Counted from the first letter of the stretch, positions 22,753 through 44,046 are shown. The stretch: 64,000 nt of DNA from Desmodesmus armatus (GCA_007449985.2 VIIQ02000827.1:434001-498000); one strand, 5' to 3'. Numbers and translations: made by a program. The notes: generated by a model not told the origin, from the sequence alone.

Positions 22753-25700
22753 ATGAGGCTGACATTGCTTGTGTTGCTGGCCACTGCCTGGGTTGGTTGG
22801 GCCCATGTTGATTTGAGGGCTGAGCTGCCCGCCTTTTGCACCAATCCGGCAGTCATTCCTATATCTGCTGTTTGCGCTGCTGTGAATCTGACAACCAGTT
22901 TCGATGGCTGCCCAGGTGGGTCCCCTTGGAAAGTTGGTTGAGTATGTTGACTGTGTGCTGGTTGGCTGCTGTCTCACTCTGCTGCGCTGTTTTCTTCCAA
23001 CGTGCAGCCCTAGGGATACTGACCAACATCGCGATAGCTACACAGCCCCCCAAGTGCCGTACAGCAGCAACAAGCCTTGGTGGTATAGTAGCACCACCCC
23101 ATGTGGACACTGATGGAACAGTCCTGCCCCAGGACTTGCCTGATGTCCGCTCCGAGGTCACAGGATCTCTGCCCGCAAACTTGGACCAGGGGGCTTACAT
23201 GCAGGCAGAAGGCAGTACCTACTTCTGGTACGCAAGCAACCGCTGCTGCTCTAGAGCCAGATCTGGCATAGCCCCCGTGGTCTGATGGCTCTTGTTGGTG
23301 CTGGGCTGTAAATGCTGACAGCAGCTGTGTGCATAGTCAGGCCTGCAGGGGTGCCTCAAGTCAGCTCATAAACTGCTGCGACCAAACTTTGAAAGCATGC
23401 ACTGTCACAGCAAACAGTGGGTGGTGCTGGGTTGGCTGCGTGTCAATCAGTGGTTTCAACTTTGAATTCCCCGACAGTTGCGGCTGTCATTTTTGTGAAA
23501 ATCATCCTGCCCCAGCAAACGGCTTGCAGACGGTGTCCTATCTTCGGCTCCTACCACCTGAAGTGCCCGCCTGAGCCAGTTGCCTTCTCACGCACAAGCC
23601 GGCTATCGTTTCCGCAAAAGTAACACTTTTACAGTTGCCACACTTTGACCGGAGCCGGTGATTGCGTCAAGGCACCAAGAGGCAGGCCAAGGCCAGCACT
23701 GCAAAGACCACACCAAGGACTTCTAGCTTGGAGCATCACAGGTGGGTGATGCCTTGCAAAATCAGGCGCATTACTGTTGTGAAGTTCAGCACAGGTCAGA
23801 AACAGACTTTCAAGGGGCTTCTTGCACAGCTGCCAAAGCAGCCTCTGCAAACCAGCAGAAAGGTGCACAGTACCATCAAAAAAACATTCAGACCCTCAGC
23901 AGGCACAGCTGCGAGCCACAAAAACAACAGAAAATATTTTCCCAGCCTCAACTGGCCCTGTCAGAGCCCCAGAAGCTGTAAAAAGCTCTCGGACGCAGAG
24001 CGTGGGGAGGCCATCCCTAAATTGCTATAACTCGTCATACAAGCACTTTCGCCACGATTTAAGCACAGTTCCTGATAGCCATATGTCTCTAGTTTGCGTG
24101 TACGTGCGGGGGTGGGAAAACATTTCCAAACCCACTGCAATCCTCAATGAAGCCATACACTCAGGGCCACGTTGTTCTCTGCATCTCTGTGCTGTCCAGG
24201 TACTACCGTCAACTCCAGTCCCTGTCCAACTGGGCGCCCTGCACCAAGTCGGCCAGCACAGCCGAACGTGAAGTTGAGATGCCTGCGCCCAAGGGTTGGG
24301 ACATCGTGGGCTTCTTCAACGCACCACCAGCTGTAGGCCTCCCAGCTGGTAACATCCTGCCCTTTGCAATGCTGCTCAAGGTGAGAAAACAAGCTGTGTG
24401 TGGGCCAAACCTACCCTCTTGCAGAAGAAGGGTTGGTAAGGGGAGTGCCACCATGCCTTCATAGAGCAGCTACTCGCCCCTTTCAGCGTCAGCACTGCGG
24501 CGATGCAACCTTACGTGCTGCTGTGCAGGACACCAGCAGCTGCTCCCTCCCTGTACCACACTCTGCCTGCCTCCCTGCCTCCCAAGTGCATTGGCAGCAG
24601 GTGCTGTCTAGCACTGCGCACCGCTCCTTACAAACAACTTTCACTCACCTACTCCTGCACATGTCTCCCCTGTCTGTCTGCTCTCGCCCCTCCCTCTTGC
24701 AGCCCGACCCCTCCTTCTGCCACAAGCGCCGTGACAGCTGCAAGCGCTGGTACTCCAAGGCCGCCCAGGACCTGAAGGCAGCCGCTGCAGAGACCGTGGA
24801 GGCTCAGGGAGAGCACTACTACAAGCAGCACCGCGATGACTACGACAGTGGCTACAACAAGCACTACGAGGGAGGCAGTGACGGCTACAATAGGTAAGGC
24901 CCTACGTGTAGGGGTGCGAGCGCTGTTTGGCTGTACGCCCAAGCATGCAACAACCCTGAGGGGTGGTGTGGGGCGACCAGCGCTGCTTTGCTTCACTTCA
25001 CTCCCAAGCATGCAGGAGAAAGCTGTGTATCTGCTTGTCACAGCTACCTCCCCAGGGATGTGCTGAGTCCAAGGGAGCAGCAACCTAGTCTGTGAGTCTG
25101 ACAAAGGCATGACAACGCTTTCATGTCCGGGTCCTACAACTAGACAGTCTGCTTTGTCCCTCATACCTCACTTCTCATTCCCTTGTTGCCCGTGTCTGCA
25201 ACAGGCACCACGGCGACAGGGAGTACGAGCAGGACAGGGGCTATGGTGGCCGCTACGGCTGGAACCACCGCCGCTACCGCAACGAGCACTACAGCTGCGG
25301 CAAGGACGACGCAGAGGGCACCTCACCACACATGGCGCTGCTGCTGCGCGGAACCCTGACATTGGCAGAGTGGACAACAGGTGAGAGGATGTGCGCTGTC
25401 TGACTGCACTATGGCTGTTGCTGCTGCAGCTGGGTATGACTGTTGCTGCTGCAACTGACGCTCTCACCAGCCTGCATGAGACAGATGACTGTGCAGCCTG
25501 CACCCTTGACACGCACTGCTGTGACTTCCACATCGACCACATGGTGTGCGCATGCCAGTACACACATGTTCGACCCTAAAGTTTCTCTGACGGCCTAAAT
25601 CACAAGGTGGTGGCTAAAGAGCTGGCTGCACAGCACAACGGCTGGTGAATTCATGCCGTCCCATGCAGGGCGTGTGCTGTAGGCACGGGTCGACTTTTGA

Positions 25701-27297
25701 ACTGTTACCAACCTCCGGACAGCTCTGCTGACCATACAAATCCTACGCTGCCTGCCTGTATGTTGCCACTTTCGCTGTTCCTGTTACAGACGTCATCTAC
25801 AGCCAGCTGTCAGACCCTACCTACGGCCCGGGCATGATCTCTGCTGGCTTCTACACCCAGGCACAAAGCCTGTGGAATGCTGGTCTGGGTGCTACCATTG
25901 AGCGTGAGATTGCACGCGGCTGCCGCTCCATCACCATTGCCGGCCACTCCCTGGGAGGTGCAGTCGCTCAGCTGCTGGCAGTCAAAATTGAGGTGAGCAG
26001 TGTGCTGGGGCTGTGTCAGTGCTGCTAGCGGTGCCTGTTGCTTTCAATGCTTGCAGATTCTGTTAGCAGGCAGGCGCCTTGCACAATATCGATGCTTTGG
26101 CAAAGGACGTGCCACAGTAAGGCACAGCTGCGATCGCAAACTTTAGGGGCACGGTCTACTGCTGTTTCATTTGTTATGCTCTCAGCACCGCATGTCCGCA
26201 TTATGTGCTTTGCCAGGGTTTTGCTTTCAAAGTGTCACACTGAACCGCTGTACTATTGCCGTCCTGCAGGCCCTGATGGCCGCAGACGAGTACCGCAGGG
26301 CAGCACCAGTGACTGTTGTGACTTTTGGCAGCCCAGTGGTGGGAGACCAAACCTGGGCCACCAATTTCAACACCAAGGTCAATGCGCGCCAGCTGGCATT
26401 CAATGGAGACCTTGTGTCCCAGGTAAACCGGGAATGCACAGTGATCTTTCAGCGGGCTACATGCCATGAGTCAGCGCACATGTGCTTGCGTCAATCGCCA
26501 ACTTGCTGCCGTCCTGTCCCACCCACATGTACATGCTTTGGCTGCTGTCAATGATGCTGTGCCTGCTCTCTGTCAGCCTGTTTGACACCGTATGCCCTGC
26601 TGTGCTGCGTCCTGTGCGCCGTGTGTGCTGTGCAGACACCCTGCACGCCGTCCATTGCTGGCTGCCCCAGCCCCCCTGCAACTGTGGCCACCAACCAGAC
26701 CGCCCTCTGGTGCGCGACACAACTGCACGCCCCTGGCTGTGAAAAGCTGTTTGAGCAGGCGGTCAATGTTGACCTGTAGTTCTGAGGCTCAAGAGCTCGT
26801 GCCAGTCCTAGCTGCTACCCTCTTCTGGCCTGTCACCCACCAACTGCCCAGCTGTACTACATTCATAATATGACACAAGACCAACTAGCAAAGCAATGAA
26901 CACCACCAGCACACCATGCTGCTGTGAGCTGTGGGTGCGATCGCACTCCCCTCTTATGTCCACTGCTCACGCACCAACACATTTCCAACTTGCCTGCCTG
27001 TCTGTCTGCTTACCCCACCCACCCCACCCCAGGTTCTACGCACGTGCAGGCGGCAGCATCAACATTCCAGGACAAAGCATGCCGTTTGCCGGCACACAGC
27101 CGTGGGCATCCCTCGAATTCACCTCAGGGACGCAGCTGTGCGACACCGCAAACCTCATCCCGGCATATGCCACTGGCCACGTGTGCAGCTACCTGTGCGC
27201 TACTAGCCGCTCGGTGGGCGTGGCGAACAACCTCTGCTGGCTGGGCGTTGGTCCTCTCCCTGTTGATGCCTCTCTGTGCAACTTTGCAATGCCTTGA
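22753..27297 (+). CDS. Secreted class-3 lipase B, nine exons, 541 aa
   Basis: Tandem paralogue of lipase A. Exons: 22753-22915, 23008-23227, 24200-24380, 24703-24893, 25205-25380, 25790-25992, 26270-26422, 26636-26709, 27033-27297. Every intron position and phase matches lipase A. Signal peptide MRLTLLVLLATAWVGWAHV; elbow GHSLGGAVAQLLA; VTFGSPVVGD; GDLVSQ; C-terminal GHVCSYL. The charged Tyr/His/Asp-rich insertion is present and slightly different (an extra GGRYG). Introns differ: intron 2 is much longer (about 970 bases) and intron 6 lacks the acceptor array of lipase A. Function is as for lipase A; the pair may differ in expression. Confidence 0.85.
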
Positions 27298-28459
27298 TCT
27301 GACAGTGGGTTTCTGTTGCACGATAAGTAGTGTTGTTGAGTAGGGTTTTGTTTCGCACGCTTGTTGCTCTAGCAAGTCAACTGCCAAGTTTTGCTTAGTG
27401 GCTCAGCAGTCCTAGCCTCTCAGCTGTCTATGTGATCTCCATTATCGGAGACAACGTTGTGGCACCTTGCTTCCTTTTTTCTGGAATGGAGGTGCAGCTG
27501 TGACTGACATGTGGTAATACGTGAGCCACACTGTGACGTGTGGACCCATGTGGAATGGAGGTACAGTCCGTGACTGACATGTGCTGATGGGTCAGCCACA
27601 CAGAGATGTGTGGACACATGTGTGATTGCAAGGAGTTGTTGAAAGAGGGCCTGTCTCTAACATGCCTGGCAGTCTTTGGTGCTTGATAGGGCTTGCCCCA
27701 AGTAGGTGTGTTTGTCACATCCCAGGGGCTCTTGTTACCCTGATGCAGCCAGAACTTGCTTTGCTGTTGGTACAGCCCTAGGCAGTTGACTTCGTTGGCT
27801 AAGCTGGGGGGTGACTTGCTGTCTGCTGCTGGTTTCGCAAGACGTTACGGCAGCACTTGTGCCTCACTTGCTGGCAGTCTGGGTTGAGGTTTTGTTGTAT
27901 GGCATTGTCGTTCTGTTGTGTTGACACAAGAGCAGTTTCTCGTGCAGTGACCTTTGTGCGCGTTGCACTAGGATCGGCCAAATGCGTCACATGTCAGGAA
28001 GGACATGGGGCTAGACAGTCAGCTGGGCCACATGGCATCTGCCTGTGGGCACCATCTTCCAGTTTTTAAGCAGCATCAATGAGGTGCTGAGTGCTGCATG
28101 GTTGCGCGCGTGGTTAGCACTTGACTGCTCAGCTATGAAAAGAGCTGCTGGTTGCACTTGACTTGTCCCTGCTGTCAGGATACTGTCCTGGCATATCTAT
28201 AGTGTATCGACGCTGAGGGGGTCAAGCCTGTTGCTTAATCCCTCCTGGAGGGTGCTATAGGGATGCTTTCCCTGCAACACGGCAAAGGGATGAGGACTGG
28301 CTGTGATCTGCCTCCATATTTCTTGGGTCCTTTGGTCTTGGCCTGTGCGTCACAGTGTGACCTGTTTCCTCCTATGAGGAGAAGTTGCTCAGTGAATACT
28401 CACGAATTTTGTGTGACATGTTCCAATCCAACAACCACATTGCAACGCGCAAGGCATGT

Positions 28460-28570
28460 TGAACATACATGTTGCAACTGTACCAGATAGCTCGGTGCAC
28501 CTTTCAGTGCCTTGTGCTGAAAGGCAGCAACACACCAGTGCACAAGTGCAAAAACGACCTGGGTCACAGC
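28460..28570 (+). repeat. Dispersed repeat, copy 2 of 3
   Basis: Contains ACATGTTGCAACTGTACCAG and GATAGCTCGGTGCACCTTTC, close to the copy at 29380-29500. Confidence 0.6.
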
Positions 28571-28689
28571 GGTACGTCACAGCGGTTGCTTTCAAGGTCA
28601 GACGCCCTGCAAAAAAAATGGAATTTGACTGTGCGACCACAGGTGCCGTCCATGTTGGCAGCAATGAACTCACCATGAACCGACCATGA

Positions 28690-28890
28690 CCATGGCTGAC
28701 CAATTGTCCATGGCTTTTAGCAGGCAGGTGAAGGAGGGTGTACCTCCTGCAGACTCTGCGACACCCCGTGCCACTTGTGTCACTTGACCCCCCATGATCA
28801 CCATGGCATGCAATGCAGGGCATCCACCAGCCTCAGCACAAGGAGGGCACTGGGCAGCAACTATAAGATCCTGACAGCAGAGGTGATCAT
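28690..28890 (+). pseudogene. Orphan copy of oligopeptidase B upstream region and exon 1
   Basis: The + strand here matches the - strand at about 15620-15440. Both have the tract CTGCGACACCCCGTGC upstream, then ATGCAATGCAGGGC, the codons for [14 protein letters not shown] and the same donor GTGATCATC. The match stops just past the donor, and no further oligopeptidase exons follow. It is a displaced, inverted fragment about 13 kb from its source. Confidence 0.75.
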
Positions 28891-29379
28891 CAAGGCAAGC
28901 CCTTGGCCGATAGGTGTCAGTGTTGGTGGTGTTGTGCGAGTGTGTCTTCAGGGTGTCATCACCAGGGTGGTAATCTTTAGTATGCAACACCACCTTGCTC
29001 GTCAGCATCAGCTTTACATTGCAAGTGCAGATTACTCAGCCAACGGCTGTTAAAGATGTCACTTTACCAGCCTTGTACTATGCCATGCACGTAGAAACAC
29101 CTCAAGGCTGCTGCTACACCTGTCTCACTGACACAGTCATCTACCATGTTAGTCAAGCCTGTACAATTGTGTCTACAACATGTTTGATACCCTACTTTTG
29201 CTTGGTCAGCTGCGATATTCACTGGAGTTTGAACACATACATACAATTATATATGCTTGCTATGTTGATTCAGACATGCCCAGCATGTGCAGACCACAGC
29301 ACCCTATCTTGTTATAGCCAGATGCAAGGCAGCAACAAGTGACCAGCTTTGTGCAAGTCATTGCGACGCTTCTGAAAAT

Positions 29380-29500
29380 GTTGATTTTACATGTTGCAAC
29401 TGTACAAGATAGCTCGCTACACCTTTCGGTGCAGCTCAAGGCACCAACAGCAACATACAACACTGCAATCCAATCTGTGCGATGTGTGAGGCATCTGATC
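29380..29500 (+). repeat. Dispersed repeat, copy 3 of 3
   Basis: Contains ACATGTTGCAACTGTACAAG and GATAGCTCGCTACACCTTTC followed by GGTGCAGCTCAAGGC. The downstream part, including GCGATGTGTGAGGC, is shared with the copy at 22215-22350. Confidence 0.6.
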
Positions 29501-29861
29501 CCCACTCCTCATACGAACAGTCAACGCCAACAACTAAGACACCTGATAGCCGGGATGTCTGATACAACATAGTGAGGAGGGGTGTGCATGGCAAACACAC
29601 AACCACAAGCATCACCCGAAAAAAAATAGGTAGGTGAACCCAACTGAACTGCAGCCACCTTCCGATCACAGGCAGCCACAAGGAACTGCTCCTGCCATTT
29701 GTTTAGTACCGTGTGGGCTATACCCAGCAGCAAAAGCCCAGGCTTTCTTTCCCAAAACAGCTGCATGGCCAACACATAAGTCAGCAACCAAACACCAATG
29801 CACCACTCCATTGCTGCCACACAGGCCTGCCAGCTTCGACATGCTCATGTATGCATGCTTG

Positions 29862-29960
29862 ACACATGCTCTGCCAAAGCGCCTCAGCTAGACCACTCCG
29901 CCACCGCGAATGAAAAACCTGCGCCATTGACAGGATTCGAACACACAACCTGTGCTGCTG
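29862..29960 (-). pseudogene. tRNA-like fragments in reversed order
   Basis: On the - strand a B-box/T-arm-like GTGTTCGAATCCTGTC is followed about 30 bases later by an A-box/D-arm-like TGGCGGAGTGGTCTAG. This is the opposite of normal tRNA order. The T-stem pairs poorly and the expected acceptor halves do not pair, so I do not call a working tRNA. It may be debris of two tRNA-derived sequences. Confidence 0.35.
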
Positions 29961-30024
29961 CTGCAAAACACAATGTGCTGCTGCTGCAAAACACAATCAC
30001 ACAAAAGAGAGGCAAGTACCCTGC

Positions 30025-36829
<6,805 letters not shown>

Positions 36830-37607
36830 GTTGGTTGTGTAAACGTGTTGAATGCAGACACTCGACGTGTGAAAAACAAACTTGACACTTCTCGTGGCCA
36901 GCAACGTTGTGTGCCTCGCCTTTGGACTTGTGACCAAGTCAACCTCAGGTTTTTGTGCCCGATGTGTGACATCATCAGCCAACAGCAAATAGTGACAAAG
37001 CAGGCGTGGGAAACCTAATGGTTGTTGTGAGTATGTACCCAGCTACACGGCTCCCTGTTACCTGCTTTCTCGGCACCCCCTATCTGCCTGGATCTGCATG
37101 GCCACAGACATGCAGAAATGCATCCCAAAGCTCACTGCCGCAGTTGCTGCTGCTGTGTTTGTGTAAACGAGACTCGACAGCTCAGCACTCTCTATGTACC
37201 CATTTCAATGCGTCTGTCGCCTCCTTCTCATTAGCTAGTGCCTCACAGCAAAGCCTTTGCTGCCACCACCAGCAACCAGTACTGTCTGTTGTCTCAAGCG
37301 ACATCGCAGTCACGCGCAGCAGGATGGATTTGGTTCATGCAGAGCAGAGAGGGATGGCTGCTCTAGCACAGCCCCAGGCACTTGCATGGGCATTCAGCCA
37401 AGCCAGGACTGCTGCTGTTCTGGCCCCATGCTGTTGCTGCCAGCTGGACCTTTTTGCAAGCTCCGCTGCTGCAATTGCTGCTGCTGCCTGCTAGTGGCGT
37501 GGACGACTGTGTCTTGGTAGCTTGGTGAAAGTATGCGATCACAGTCCGATGCAGCTATGCCTGCCGGGGATGTGTTGCTGTGTGCCGGAACGTGCTGGCT
37601 TTCTTCT

Positions 37608-37649
<42 letters not shown>

Positions 37650-38308
37650 ACTGCTGCCACTGCTGCTATTGTTTTGGCTCGAGCAGGCCAGGGAGTGTTG
37701 CTGCTGCTGTCACAGGTACAGACGGGACAGCAGCTGCATGAGCTTGGGGGTACTGGGGGTCTTTGTGGTTGGTGCTGTCAAACTTTTGTAGTATCAAGAC
37801 TGAAGTATGCTGCTGAAGGAGCTTTGGATTAGTGGCAGTGTATAGTAGCAAGCACGCAGTCATACTGTGTGGGTGGGTGGGTGGCTCTGCTGCGCTTGCA
37901 CGAAACGTCAAGTGTCAAACATGCAGTTTGAGTTAGCCTGACTGTCAGACATGAGTGCTCAAACACAATGATAACCCAGCTGTATCTTGACAACTCTTCC
38001 AGCTGCACACTTGACCTCTCTGGCAGTGGCGTCACATGTCAGTCAGCAATGGCGAAGTTGGTACAACTTGCATCATGAAACCCGGTCGCAGCAACTGCAC
38101 ACATGGCACACTCTCCAAGAAGCAACTTATCAACTTGCCAATGGCCAGACTTTCGGGTGTTCCTTGAAGCAATGCACAAAGGGCCTCTGTGCTGCAGGAC
38201 AAAACTATGCACAACATGCTATGTGTCAAGTTCAACTGATGCCCGATTGCAGTACCGTACTGTGACATCCAGCTCATGCATGCGCAAAAGAATGGTGACA
38301 AATGCCCC
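36830..38308. other. Region upstream of FtsH2 without confident gene
   Basis: The first few hundred bases must hold the FtsH2 promoter. A CTG microsatellite lies at about 37610-37650. I saw no exon chain on either strand. GT-rich and CAG-rich stretches produce open frames that look like repeats only. Confidence 0.4.
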
Positions 38309-38805
38309 CTAGAGCACACACCACCAGGTTCCAAACTGGTCAGTGGGTCCCCTGGCCTCAAAACACTCCCTGACTGAGGTGCGCTGCATGCTGGCCTGAT
38401 TGGAGGCCAGCACAAGATCAACAAAGCTCATACACACTGCACAACACCTACAATGACTGTACATGTGTCACACTACAGCGGCGCACGCACTGTCAACAGG
38501 TAACATACAGATTGCATGCAGGCGCAATTTTTGTACATGTACACACCTGGTTAACACGCCTAGCCAGCGCTTGCACGCTTGCTTGTTCGTCACAAGCGGC
38601 ACCATCTGTATGCCTGCACCCCTACCGCTCTTGCGCTCAGAGACACAGGGCTGATAGGTACTCCCTACAGGTAGCTTGCTGTCAAAGCCACACTGGAACC
38701 ACCAACTCAGCTAAGTTAGGGCGGATGTTATCGATCCCTGCTGGCCACAACCGAACACCGGTGCCCCTTCAGACATGCGCCTTGCCATAGACCGGCAGTG
38801 TCTGC
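38309..38805 (-). CDS. Possible small spliced gene, unknown function
   Basis: Two segments have good splice borders and open frames that join in phase. Segment 38664-38547 encodes STYQPCVSERKSGRG and onward to KRWLGVLTR. Segment 38447-38309 starts CCAVCMSFVDLVLASNQ and ends WWCVL-stop. An ATG upstream (about 38800, start MARRMSEGAPVFG) could supply exon 1 through a weak GTTGTG donor. No family was recognised. It might be a downstream part of the neighbouring secreted-protein gene or a chance open frame. Confidence 0.3.
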
Positions 38806-38835
38806 AGGCGTTGGAGGCTTAGTTTCTGCAGTAGG

Positions 38836-39294
38836 CTAAGGGTCTGCAGAGCCATCCTCCACAGAGGTCTCAGTGTCTGCATCGTTATTGTCTGCATCGC
38901 CATTGTCTGCAGCAGGCTTGGGGTCTGCAGGGGACTTGGTATGTTCTGAGGGCTTGGTGTCTTCTGATCCAGTGTCTGCGGGGGTCTCTGGCATCTTGCT
39001 GCCAGCCTTGCAGGCGGCCATGCATTGATCTCTTGCAGGCTTTCCCTGATCAATACACTGTTTGCCAATAGCAACCATGTTGCTGCTGGAGTCTGCCTTT
39101 TGCGCCCTGCACTTCTTGAAATCATCCATAAACTGATCAGTGCATCCAGTCCAGCATGCCATGCATTCCTTCCCACATATGGTGTTGTCGTGACTAATAT
39201 CCTCAAGTAGAATCCGGCGAGGCAGCTGGGCAGCACTGGCGCCTGACAGCAGAGCCATCAGCAGCAGGGCTGCAAGGACAACATAGGTCTTCAT
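38836..39294 (-). CDS. Small secreted Cys-rich protein with acidic tail, 152 aa
   Basis: Single open frame. It starts with a clear signal peptide (MKTYVVLAALLLMALLSGAS, cleavage likely near SAAQ). The mature part has eight cysteines, opening with a CGKECMACWTGC cluster and continuing with three more single or paired sites, enough for four disulfides. The C-terminal third is a hydrophilic tail rich in D, E, T, P, S and K (SEDTKPSEHTKSPADPKPA and onward), encoded by loose GTCTGCA-type repeats on the + strand. I recognise no family. It is likely exported to the cell surface or the endomembrane system. The ATG was chosen because it directly precedes the signal peptide. Confidence 0.65.
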   Translation of the reverse strand: MKTYVVLAALLLMALLSGASAAQLPRRILLEDISHDNTICGKECMACWTGCTDQFMDDFKKCRAQKADSSSNMVAIGKQCIDQGKPARDQCMAACKAGSKMPETPADTGSEDTKPSEHTKSPADPKPAADNGDADNNDADTETSVEDGSADP

Positions 39295-40263
39295 GATGAT
39301 GAAGCTTTTAGGCCTGTAGACACACGCACAGCAGCAACCAAACAGCCCATGGCTGACGTTAGCAGGCTGCAAAAAAGTCAAGTAATGATGACAAGCGTGG
39401 TTCAGATATGGGTAGCTGACAACACATCATGTGTGTAGTGCGCTGCGCTGACTGGGCGACAACACAGGTGCAAGCAGCCCACTACGGTATAGTGTACAGC
39501 CACAGCCGTATCTCTACCAGGAGGTACATGATGGGTGCGCAACACAGCAGGATTGTGACAGGTGTCAGAAGAGCCTGGTAGGTCACGTACCCACCTTGGG
39601 TTTGGCGTTTGAAATGGACGATTTTGAACTTTCGTTGTGGTATACTGCTCTATTGGCAGCTGTAGAAGGAAACAGCAAGCGGCTCATACAGCGCCACGCT
39701 TTGGTCCAATTGCGTCATGTCCAACAAGGGGCGTCGGGCGGTCGCTGGCCCTGGACCCTCTCGCGTGCAAGCTTCTTTGGAGCAACCATAACTACGGCGC
39801 AACTTGTCGCCGGCAAAGAAGCTCCGCGCTCCTTATGATGACGCGGATCGATCCAGTCAACATGTCGACTAAGCACCAGCCTTAGTCCACACGCCTTGTG
39901 GCCACTGGATTTGGTGGCCAGCATGCCCAGCACGCGGCATGGGTTCAATTCACTACACAAGCCGCACCCTGCACCATGCATGCCTGTATGTCGATGTGGA
40001 GGCAGCAAGTTGCTGCCTGGGGCGCAGGCTATGGAGATCCCAAGCACCCCATGACGCCATGCTGCCGGCAGTCTCCCCCACTTTGCCAAGCGCAGTTGTG
40101 TCTGAGCCAAAGCCTTGCCTGCATGTCACGCTGCTGCAACACATATAGTGAGGACAGATCCCCACACATCCTGGTGTCGTCGTTGCAAGTGCATTTCCAT
40201 GACGCATCAGAGTGTGTACACGACACATCATGCTGCACGATGAGTCAAGCCTCTCCCAATCCT
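39295..40263. other. Intergenic region with no confident gene
   Basis: 39590-39870 has a base composition unlike its surroundings (more balanced, CG-containing). A short frame from ATG 39718 (MSNKGRRAVAGPGPSRVQ) is interrupted by TAA and then continues open. This may be a decayed or unspliced fragment. The rest shows nothing clear. Confidence 0.3.
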
Positions 40264-40268
40264 TTACA
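40264..40268 (-). terminator. TGTAA polyadenylation signal of TrmN6-like gene
   Basis: TGTAA on the - strand about 80 bases after the stop codon, at the distance expected for a green algal 3' end. A tandem TCACTCAC-type repeat (about 40270-40350) lies between stop and signal. Confidence 0.6.
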
Positions 40269-40349
40269 CTCCCTCATTCACTCCCTCACTCAGTCACTCA
40301 CTCATTCACTCAATCCTCCTGCACTTACTCACTCAAGACAGTCACTCAC

Positions 40350-42909
<2,560 letters not shown>

Positions 42910-44046
42910 GCTGTTGCCAAACTTGAATGCAGGAGGCGCCACGTAGACAGTCGTAAATGAGCACGGATCGCCGCCATTACTTGACAAACAATGCGACCCA
43001 TCTGCGCATTCACTGTCGGCCAGTATAATGTACTGGCAGTAGCAACTGAAATACAACTGTCAACAACTGTCCAGGAGACAGTCTCCCCTCTAAAAGCCCA
43101 CAGACGCCCCCCAACCCAACTTAACCTTTGACAAAAGCCGCTGCCTGTGTGACCTATCAGGCAAACTCCCCCCCACCCCTACATGTAAACTCCCCCCTGC
43201 AGGGGCATACAACAAACAACATAAGAAAACACCACACACAACTCCATCATACTGAGGCCCTCTTCACCCCTGCCCACACACTGTTATACACAGGCACCAG
43301 CATATGCTGGCAGCCCCCAGTGCTCTGACAGTGTTCCTTGGGGCCACAGGAACAGCAGCAACACGCCTGCAAGGCACCAGCACACCATCCAAGATATGTT
43401 GCTATCAGCAGTAGCATGTAGTATATGATGGTACAGGATACATTACCCCCCCCCCCCCATGGCCAGCACTACAACAACCTCATCACCGACAGGTCAGCAA
43501 TCATTCTGACCTACATGCCCTTCAACGGCCATGCAAACACATGTCCTCAAGTATTGCACAAAACAGGCGGCCAGGGATAGCTTGCTGGCCAAACACGACT
43601 TCCACCTCCCACGACCATTGCCCTCACAGCCCCGTCAAGCATTTACAGGGGGCCCTATCTCAAACAAGGACACTGTAAGCAGAAGCTGCCAGCAACCACG
43701 TTGCCCGGCCCTGGGGGCTTGAGGGGGGGGGGGGGGCAGCGTGTTGGCAGCACGCCCCACAATGACCACCTGACCACCCAATGCCTGCTGCTGCAGCTTT
43801 CCCCCCTCTCTGCCTCCCCCCACCAGCCCTCATCCACGCCCACAGCGTCACACAGCAGCCGCACCCACAACCGCAGCCAACACCATGTTGGCAAGGGGGG
43901 AGGGGGCACAAGTAGGGCTACATTGAAGTGGATCCACTGCTCCGGAGCACTGCTGGCCCCCTCCCTGCAAGCCCTTCTCTGCCTCCCAACACCCCTCGAC
44001 AACCCTCAACTCCTCCCCCTTGAAGGGATGTTGCCAGTGCAGCTGT
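42910..44046. other. Region between TrmN6-like and LON-RING genes
   Basis: The left part should hold the TrmN6-like promoter or a missed 5' exon. The right part is the 3' region of the LON-RING gene; a - strand TGTAA at 43643-43647 is a possible poly(A) signal. C-runs and T-poor low complexity are common. No gene was seen. Confidence 0.35.

Larger units (their letters stand above)
27298..30024. other. Intergenic region rich in repeats after lipase B
   Basis: It holds the lipase B 3' region, two copies of a dispersed repeat (near 28460-28570 and 29380-29500), the orphan copy of oligopeptidase B exon 1, and tRNA-like fragments (29862-29960). Two tandem CTGCTGCTGCAAAACACAAT units sit at about 29957-29998. 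No convincing protein gene was seen. Confidence 0.5.

Noticed and set aside
28826..28890. The MQCRAST... frame on the + strand as a new gene start
   Set aside because: It is a copy of oligopeptidase B exon 1 and no compatible downstream exons follow.
38032..38308. Open frame on the - strand downstream of the WWCVL stop
   Set aside because: It begins without ATG and shows no splice-compatible continuation; probably 3' UTR.
39718..39870. Open frame interrupted by a single TAA, possibly stop-codon reassignment
   Set aside because: FtsH2 and other genes in the window use TAA, TAG and TGA as normal stops, so a reassigned nuclear code is not supported.
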